Translations under genes and position numbers: made by a program
NCBI RefSeq assembly: GCF_963678635.1
Contig: NC_087067.1
Span: 50,338,233 to 50,402,232 of the forward strand
DNA from: Symsagittifera roscoffensis
Lineage: Eukaryota; Xenacoelomorpha; Acoela; Convolutidae
Direction: 5' to 3'
DNA length: 64,000 nucleotides
Shown: positions 62,801 to 64,000 of the stretch, in pieces
Layout of the letters: each line of letters opens with the position of its first letter
Numbering within the stretch: position 1 is the stretch's first letter
The notes under the pieces: model-generated
Database searches by the model: none
Told to the model about the DNA's origin: nothing
The model's input: only the letters and a program-made list of their open reading frames with translations

Positions 62801-63587
62801 TGATGACAATGCAAACATAAAAGTAACATTAAGGAGGAGAATAAAAAGAGAAAGGATAAATCTTTCTCGCCAGCTAATCCGAAACTGAGAAAAAGAAAAA
62901 CTAGATTTCAAAACCTCGCGGAATACATCAAGCATCAACCAAGTTAACTTATTAGTAATCAAATTTGAAAACAGATGCTTTTAAATTGCACAAACTGCCT
63001 GCTGCAAAGGTGCCGCCGAACAAAATTAGGACTACTAATAGACACTTGGGTTGGAAAAAAATCCAATGCAATCTCTGCCTGTGTAATTATTGAAATCAAC
63101 AAGAACCTGACAAGTATCCATAACAGTAACTAACTTAATTGCAACCCCCTGTTTCTCGGTCATTATCTCCTTAGCTCTGACAGTGTCAAACGGGATCTCC
63201 AGGAGGCGCAGAGTAGGCTCCAACTTCGTGAAATTAGAGAGCTTTGCATTCGTGGAGCTAAAATTTCAAATGTATGGTACTCGGAGAGTTTGATTCTTTA
63301 AAATATCATTGAGTTGCTGCATAACTTTTCAGTTCCATAGTCACAATGCAACTTTTTAAACGCACCTGCTGTTCGAGAATTTCCCAAAGTCTTCCTGTAG
63401 TTCATACTTCCGCAGGAGCTCACCAATCAGATAACCACTGGAAAACTCTTTTGCCACTGAATCGGGATCTAAAATGAGCAAATGACTAATAGAAGTAAAC
63501 GAATCGCTAGTTTTTTAAATTGATCTTACCAATGGTTCGAGATATCTTGACCTCGTTATTGAGCCAGTTGCATAAAATATCAGCCAT
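24649..63587 (-). CDS. SPEF2: SPEF2 (sperm flagellar protein 2), N-terminal 957 codons, 20 exons
   Basis: SPEF2 (Chlamydomonas CPC1) belongs to the central-pair C1b projection of motile axonemes and is needed for flagellar beating and sperm-tail assembly. Twenty exons with matching phases and GT..AG borders give an open frame from ATG at 63587. Residues 1-105 form the calponin-homology-like domain (ILCNWLNNEVKISRTI, then FSSGYLIGELLRKYELQ, LEPTLRLL and EKQGVAIK). About 110-470 is charged and helical and includes YEKHYTICHKV and CKFGEYRELTGG, as in vertebrate SPEF2. About 520-765 is the adenylate-kinase-like part: GEWALPD, VLGYIVHRLFELVYP, Walker A GKAFSGKS at 576-583, and GWVLDDFP at 730-737. 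After that come LLLLLDITDD, GFEDSWAQIESWY and a Pro/Gly linker. Human SPEF2 is about 1820 residues, so roughly half is here. The last exon ends in an open donor. No recognisable continuation lies to the left in this window. Confidence 0.93.
25376..26560 (+). repeat. SINE-like repeat pieces, intronic
   Basis: In intron 19. It starts ACAGAGGCGAAGCTTCGC, followed by CAATACAAAAATGAATGAC. Further on are CCTTTGTCGTCTCAAGC and a TAGTACCCGATTGTAATACC tail near 26510. The same blocks recur at 57528-58330 and 59340-59850. Confidence 0.6.
27914..28055 (-). CDS. SPEF2: SPEF2 exon 19
   Basis: Acceptor GTTGTAG, donor GTAATC. Encodes LVGFEDSWAQIESWY and VFYDVDRLVQEIFRK; vertebrate SPEF2 has a GFLDNW segment here. 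Confidence 0.9.
28414..28920 (-). mobile_element. hairpin-ended 0.5-kb element (Helentron-like), copy
   Basis: Minus orientation. The left end GTTCCGACTTTCGTAACGAAAG can form a hairpin; the right end has CAGGGCTTCGTCCTG followed by ATACGAGCGGTTCTG. Flanked by T on both sides. Non-coding; lies in intron 18. Confidence 0.8.
29100..29165 (-). repeat. tRNA-like fragment
   Basis: The minus strand reads GATAGCTCAGTTGGTCATTA, which fits a tRNA/SINE A box. No B box or cloverleaf follows. The neighbouring GTTCGATAGTGGAGTTTGC recurs near 49135, so this is probably a SINE piece. Confidence 0.4.
29631..29734 (-). CDS. SPEF2: SPEF2 exon 18
   Basis: The acceptor ends GGTAG; the donor is GTAAGC. Encodes EYKPPPDGAATGLSGQEKVE and DNYDREQIQKR. 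Moderate conservation, but phase and position fit. Confidence 0.85.
30328..31172 (+). mobile_element. hairpin-ended 0.5-kb element with an older copy beside it
   Basis: A full copy runs from about 30646 (TGTTCCGACTTTCGATACGA) to 31172 (GAGCAATCTTGT). Just before it, 30328-30640 is an older, diverged left half (GTTCCGACTTTCAAAAAAGA, then GTCCTGAGCTCG). Another GGCAGTCGGAAC-type end follows near 31320. Intron 17. Confidence 0.8.
31455..31637 (-). CDS. SPEF2: SPEF2 exon 17
   Basis: Sixty-one codons, acceptor TTTGCAG, donor GTAGAG. Encodes ELVNNPNPPPEAAAPESGI and LLLLLDITDDEALKR, which matches FVMLLDVSD in vertebrate SPEF2. Confidence 0.92.
32242..32359 (-). CDS. SPEF2: SPEF2 exon 16
   Basis: Acceptor CTTCAG, donor GTCAGT. 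Encodes GQGWVLDDFPLNLEQAQHFE, the GF-LDGFP-type motif of adenylate kinases with the second Gly replaced by Asp. A strong hairpin lies about 30 bases upstream of the acceptor. Confidence 0.94.
32386..32543. repeat. near-perfect hairpin upstream of the exon 16 acceptor
   Basis: Arms of about 65-78 bp pair around the centre GTAAAAGCCCAC / GTGGGCTTTTAC with a 6-base loop. The outer arms still match with some changes. It has no coding capacity and looks like a small foldback element. Confidence 0.85.
32832..33079 (-). CDS. SPEF2: SPEF2 exon 15
   Basis: Acceptor ATTGCAG, donor GTAAAA. Begins with a Gly-rich low-complexity part (QTSGGGGGDGAS), then AACGKRIFDELCKGRNVPDD and VIAELVVDAV, as in adenylate-kinase folds. 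Confidence 0.9.
33387..33532 (-). CDS. SPEF2: SPEF2 exon 14
   Basis: Acceptor CTTCCAG, donor GTCAGT. Encodes YGFAHILVSRLVVESVEAYK and the Pro-rich TLPTPPPTVEQ, in the position of the nucleotide-binding fold after the P-loop. Confidence 0.9.
33974..34190 (-). CDS. SPEF2: SPEF2 exon 13 (P-loop of the kinase-like domain)
   Basis: Acceptor TTTTCAG, donor GTAAGC. Encodes LMYGEWALPD, VLGYIVHRLFELVYP, a Pro-rich loop and IGIVGKAFSGKSTI, an intact Walker A. Confidence 0.95.
34450..35110 (+). repeat. dispersed repeat D, uninterrupted copy
   Basis: Blocks in order: AGCCGGTTATTG, TTCCGACCATAGTCTTAAG, CTCGCTCGCTTTACTCGCTC, AAACCGGTTTTTC, GGCTTTAATATGATATATCA, TTTGTGATACCTG and CCCGAATACAAAGTTC. The same order occurs at 39780-40165 and, split by an insertion, at 60222-62700. 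In intron 12. Confidence 0.7.
36060..36238 (-). repeat. tRNA-derived SINE-like element
   Basis: The minus strand starts with a Ser/Leu-type A box (TGGCTGAGTGGTTAGTG), then a B box GATTCGAATCC. TACGTG and CACGTA at the ends can pair like an acceptor stem, but the T-arm pairing is broken, so it is not a functional tRNA. The tail ends AGCTTCGCCTCTGTGT, shared with copies at 25376, 50808 and 57528. Confidence 0.65.
37158..37318. repeat. CA-rich microsatellite and poly-C tract
   Basis: A CA-rich run (about 37158-37195) and a run of about 20 C (near 37299-37318) in intron 12. Length may be unreliable in such runs. Confidence 0.9.
37440..37930 (+). repeat. GAGCC-family dispersed repeat
   Basis: Blocks GAACGAGTGGTTTTATGAGG, AATAGGTTTGTCGTGGCG, AAAAATTTGCAGGTGG and GGGGGGAAGGAAAAAGAGCC, then an inverted part with CGTAACATCACGCATTTAGC. 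A 26-bp piece (TTAGCCGTTAAACCACG) is duplicated inside. Intron 12. Confidence 0.7.
38118..38192 (-). CDS. SPEF2: SPEF2 exon 12
   Basis: Twenty-five codons, acceptor ATTCCAG, donor GTAATC. Encodes EETVEDWLEKEREQLLNEGD and FTEYK, just before the conserved GEWALPD. Confidence 0.88.
38193..39779. other. intron 11, left part
   Basis: I see no exon or clear element, except an inverted decayed 3' end of the hairpin-ended family at about 39287-39350 (ACAAGACTGCTCG, then CCTGAATGACAAAGCCCTG). Confidence 0.5.
39780..40165 (+). repeat. dispersed repeat D, second copy
   Basis: Contains GCTCGCTCGCCTTACTCGCTC, AAACCGGTTTTTCTCATCACT directly followed by GGGAAAACTTTTTCAGAATT, then AGCTTTAATATGAGATATCA. This copy shows the uninterrupted sequence at the BEL insertion point. 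Intron 11. Confidence 0.7.
40889..41407 (+). mobile_element. hairpin-ended 0.5-kb element (Helentron-like), copy
   Basis: Left end TGTTCCGACTTTCGATACGA; internal AATTAGCGCGCGATATAATT; the right end is truncated before the hairpin but retains CCCTGATACGAGCAGTCTTGT. T flanks both ends. Intron 11. Confidence 0.8.
41648..41745 (+). repeat. short tandem repeat, about 25-28 bp unit
   Basis: Four to five units of TTGACGCACAAAAAAATTTA with small changes, in intron 11. Confidence 0.8.
41746..43497. other. intron 11, right part
   Basis: AT-rich with no exon seen. One CCCT microsatellite (about 42893-42920) follows a CGGCTCTATTTCC motif of the GAGCC family. Confidence 0.5.
43498..43573 (-). CDS. SPEF2: SPEF2 exon 11
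   Basis: Acceptor TTTTTTTAG, donor GTAAGA. Encodes LVPHKLFREWTAMFLNEV and AIYPDIE; vertebrate SPEF2 has a similar segment at this point. Confidence 0.92.
44069..44595 (+). mobile_element. hairpin-ended 0.5-kb element (Helentron-like), best copy
   Basis: Starts TGTTCCGACTTTCGATACGA, whose next bases complete a hairpin (AAAGTAACGGAA). Near the right end GCAGTGGGAACATT is close to the inverse of the left end. Then come a CAGGGCTTCGCCCTG hairpin and ATACGAGCAGTCTTGT. T on both sides. Intron 10. Confidence 0.85.
45240..45763 (-). mobile_element. hairpin-ended 0.5-kb element (Helentron-like), copy
   Basis: Minus orientation. Right end CAGGGCGTCGCCCTGATACG then AGCAGTCTTGT; left end TTGTTCTGACTTTTGAAG. 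The loop of the 3' hairpin differs from other copies while the stem is kept. Intron 10. Confidence 0.8.
46385..47240 (+). repeat. degenerate tandem repeat built on TATGTTTCGAC
   Basis: Roughly 30-bp units with GGTATGTTTCGACTTTCTCG and variants, dense at 46385-46880 and again at 47100-47220 after a gap. Located in intron 10. No coding sense in any frame. Confidence 0.75.
47420..47578. repeat. TTTGATCA-rich repeat next to the exon 10 donor
   Basis: About eight TGATCA palindromes or near-matches (CATATTTGATCAAATG, GTTTGATCATACAGGATCAT) in 160 bases, directly inside intron 10 after its donor. Confidence 0.75.
47580..47767 (-). CDS. SPEF2: SPEF2 exon 10
   Basis: Acceptor TGTCTAG, donor GTAAGT. 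Encodes QQYEKHYTICHKVTLDIVDY and CKFGEYRELTGG, closely matching vertebrate SPEF2. Confidence 0.94.
48083..48271 (-). CDS. SPEF2: SPEF2 exon 9
   Basis: Sixty-three codons, acceptor CTTCAG, donor GTCAGT. Encodes ARREEEIVNRLMRQSQVE and LREQQYQERRRKEFEDAL, a long charged helix. Confidence 0.9.
48519..48600 (-). repeat. tRNA-like fragment with perfect T-arm
   Basis: The minus strand has AGGGGGTTCGATCCCCCT, an ideal T stem-loop. The 5' half (GTTAGCAAGTGTGG) does not form an acceptor or D arm, so this is a tRNA-derived repeat and not a tRNA gene. Intron 8. Confidence 0.5.
48601..52047. other. intron 8, main part
   Basis: Plain AT-rich intron with no exon seen. A SINE-type tail (ACACAGAGGCGAAGCTGAGC) lies at about 50808-50830, and a block shared with 29085 (GTTCGATAGCGGAGTTTGC) near 49133. 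Confidence 0.5.
52048..52273 (-). CDS. SPEF2: SPEF2 exon 8
   Basis: Acceptor CTTCTAG, donor GTGAGG. Encodes LDDELLAYIKEEAMNPNRA and a basic helix ending LVDQLKAHEAQE. The phase matches exon 7. Confidence 0.9.
52585..53560 (+). repeat. six tandem copies of a unit of about 166 bp
   Basis: The phrase AAAACGTCATATCTCGAAAA recurs at about 52590, 52757, 52921, 53085, 53254 and 53420. Each is followed by a GATTTGAGCAGTCA-type block and CCCTGAGAGTACCCTGACAG. Units are diverged. Intron 7. Confidence 0.85.
54195..54832. mobile_element. 638-bp element with long inverted repeats and TA flanks (MITE-like)
   Basis: The left end CAGAGCTGATTTAAATTATC pairs with the right end (inverse CAGCGCTGATTTAAATTATC), and the arms stay alignable for about 250 bp. 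TA lies immediately outside both ends (54193-54194, 54833-54834), as for Tc1/mariner-type insertions. No transposase frame. Intron 7. Confidence 0.8.
54897..55397 (-). repeat. 10-bp minisatellite (AACACAATAG), about 50 units
   Basis: Some 500 bases of AACACAATAG / AACACGATAG units, starting about 20 bases inside intron 7 after the exon 7 donor. Minus-strand frames across it are open because the unit lacks stops; they are not genes. Confidence 0.95.
55416..55492 (-). CDS. SPEF2: SPEF2 exon 7
   Basis: Acceptor TTTTAG, donor GTGAGT, ending two bases into a codon. Encodes NTQKSLVEFEARLKAMQPV. A 10-bp minisatellite starts about 20 bases inside the following intron. Confidence 0.88.
55829..55969 (-). 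CDS. SPEF2: SPEF2 exon 6
   Basis: Forty-seven codons in phase 0, acceptor GTTTCAG, donor GTATGG. Encodes KKRQQELNDQVARILAAKVH followed by a PKPPADK turn and another basic helix. Confidence 0.9.
56156..56326 (-). CDS. SPEF2: SPEF2 exon 5
   Basis: Exactly 57 codons, phase 0 at both ends. Highly charged helix (LEESDLRSRMEEEERLRQ), likely coiled coil. The acceptor ends GTGTAG; the donor is GTGAGG. Confidence 0.9.
56340..56490 (-). repeat. GAGCC-family fragment
   Basis: In intron 4. Blocks TGACGTGCAGACTAATTAAG, ATCTAACCTTGTAAAACCAC and GCGAGAAAAGGGAAG match the family copy at 17830-18010 in inverse order. Confidence 0.5.
56780..56823. repeat. (AT)n microsatellite
   Basis: About 44 bases of AT repeat in intron 4. 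Confidence 0.95.
57320..57449 (-). CDS. SPEF2: SPEF2 exon 4 (end of CH-like domain)
   Basis: Acceptor TAATTAG, donor GTAAGT. Encodes ILYELFVALENKRKSQLTG and METMRPKAPKVKEEM. The split Lys codon joins exon 3 (AA) to exon 4 (G). Confidence 0.92.
57528..58330. repeat. SINE-like pieces with duplicated tRNA-like part
   Basis: In intron 3. ACACAGAGGGAAAGCTGAGA at 57528; then two tRNA-like parts on the minus strand (about 58200-58110 and 58100-58028), each with a TAGTGTAGAAGTAACAC-type start, CTTAAGACGACAA and a B box (GTTCGAATCTCGC in the better copy). Ends with GGTTGCAACACCCTTGCTAA near 58285. Confidence 0.6.
59340..59850. repeat. SINE-like piece
   Basis: Blocks GCAGTACAAAAACGAATGAC, GACCTTTGTCGTACCAAGC and TAGTACCCGGTTGCAATACG in the same order as at 25376-26560. 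Intron 3. Confidence 0.5.
60222..60665 (+). repeat. dispersed repeat D, left part, interrupted
   Basis: Starts AGCCGGTTGCTGTGCAAGTAG and ends TTTTTCTTGACACTGGG, where the BEL-type insertion begins. The remainder resumes at 62519. Confidence 0.65.
60666..62518 (+). mobile_element. decayed BEL/Pao-type retrotransposon fragment (gag and start of protease)
   Basis: Opposite strand to SPEF2, in intron 3. It starts TGTTAGAGCAAAC, like an LTR start, with about 250 bases before the first ATG (60915). The gag-type part is recognisable in pieces over several frames: SLSGDSTAWLSFASLINFYQ, then ESNYDVALQMLEQRYKNDG, as in the DUF1759 gag region of BEL/Pao elements. After that are zinc-knuckle-like segments (CQERHPIWHC; CFNCLSASHSIQQC; KTCQKKHQ) and, near the end, LADPAFDKPNTFDLLLGQS, the later part of the aspartic-protease domain. 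Several stops and frameshifts show it is dead. Reverse transcriptase, RNase H, integrase and a 3' LTR are absent. Flanking ACTGGG on both sides looks like a target-site duplication. Confidence 0.82.
62519..62700 (+). repeat. dispersed repeat D, right part
   Basis: Resumes with ACTGGGGAAAAAATATTGC, then AAAAGGCTTTAATATGTTTC, TCCGATGATTATTTGTGGTA and CCCGAATACAAAGTT, as in uninterrupted copies. Confidence 0.65.
63135..63257 (-). CDS. SPEF2: SPEF2 exon 3 (CH-like domain)
   Basis: Acceptor TTTTAG, donor GTTAGT. Encodes NAKLSNFTKLEPTLRLLEIP and TEKQGVAIK. The next intron is 5.7 kb and contains the BEL-type insertion. Confidence 0.93.
63366..63468 (-). CDS. SPEF2: SPEF2 exon 2 (CH-like domain)
   Basis: Acceptor TTTTAG, donor GTGCGT. 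Encodes DPDSVAKEFSSGYLIGELL and KYELQEDFGKFSNS, the most conserved part of the N-terminal domain. Confidence 0.94.
63530..63587 (-). CDS. SPEF2: SPEF2 exon 1 (residues 1-20)
   Basis: ATG at 63587. The start MADILCNWLN matches the N-terminus of known SPEF2 proteins, which fixes the start. Donor GTAAGA; the exon ends one base into a codon. The following intron is only 61 bp. Confidence 0.93.
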
Positions 63588-64000
63588 ATCTAATCTAAAA
63601 CAGAAAACGCCAATCAGGGATTGATAACAAAGTCATTTTCTTAGGCCATACAAATAATTGAAGTTAGCCTTGTCAACCAATCAACTATCAATGAATTGCA
63701 ATTGATTTTTTAATGATAAAAAGGAGATGATTAGACTAAGAGCAATAATGGTGCAATTGATATGTCTAGAAACAACTTTTCTTGACAGGTCAAAAGTATA
63801 ATTATGTTCATCTGTTACGTTAAAATTGTAAATTAAACAAACGTTTTCGCACAATTTTAGTGCATCTTCAGGTTTAATAATCTAACTAATATGTACAGAA
63901 TGATCAAAAATCATAAAAAGTGTCAAACACATTATTCATTAAAGTAATATATCAAATTGTTACAAAATTTCTCTTATGCAATCAAATTTTAAATATCCCG
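63588..64000 (-). promoter_or_regulatory. region upstream of SPEF2
   Basis: AT-rich sequence 5' of the SPEF2 ATG. It should hold the 5' UTR and part of the promoter, but I can name no TATA box or RFX-type X-box with confidence. Confidence 0.25.

Overview
This window looks like a piece of an AT-rich, intron-rich invertebrate animal genome. Three things point that way: multi-exon genes with GT..AG introns from 61 bp to over 5 kb, a decayed BEL/Pao-type retrotransposon (a group known from animals), and dense non-autonomous mobile repeats. I cannot name the species. Exons stand out as GC-richer islands in AT-rich sequence, and all three recognisable genes are on the minus strand.

Right and centre (24.6-63.6 kb): the 5' half of a SPEF2 gene (sperm flagellar protein 2, a central-pair protein of motile cilia and flagella). 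I could assemble 20 consecutive exons with matching phases, giving 957 codons. They cover the N-terminal calponin-homology-like domain, a long charged helical region, the adenylate-kinase-like domain with an intact P-loop, and part of the linker beyond it. The reading frame is still open at the last exon found, and I do not find the C-terminal half before the window ends.

Left (5-17.3 kb): a Rac-like small GTPase gene of three exons (5.1-7.4 kb), and two tandemly duplicated single-exon genes for low-complexity Pro/Gly/Ser proteins sharing a PGYYRP block (10.5-12.1 and 16.4-17.3 kb). The left copy has an 11-unit 48-bp minisatellite, a frame break and a lost poly(A) signal, so it may be a pseudogene. 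The first 170 bases may be the last exon of another gene on the plus strand.

Most of the remaining sequence is repeats. There is a 0.5-kb family with terminal hairpins, subterminal inverted repeats and T/T insertion sites, which looks like a non-autonomous Helentron. A second family carries GGAAAAGAGCC-type motifs, with foldback members. There is also a TA-flanked long-inverted-repeat element, tRNA-derived SINE-like pieces, a three-copy 1.1-kb tandem array next to the last SPEF2 exon, several minisatellites, and a BEL-type fragment inserted with a target-site duplication into another repeat. I saw no rRNA gene, intact tRNA gene, CRISPR array or bacterial operon.

The three genes have no obvious shared pathway. 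All exon borders and repeat alignments were made by eye.
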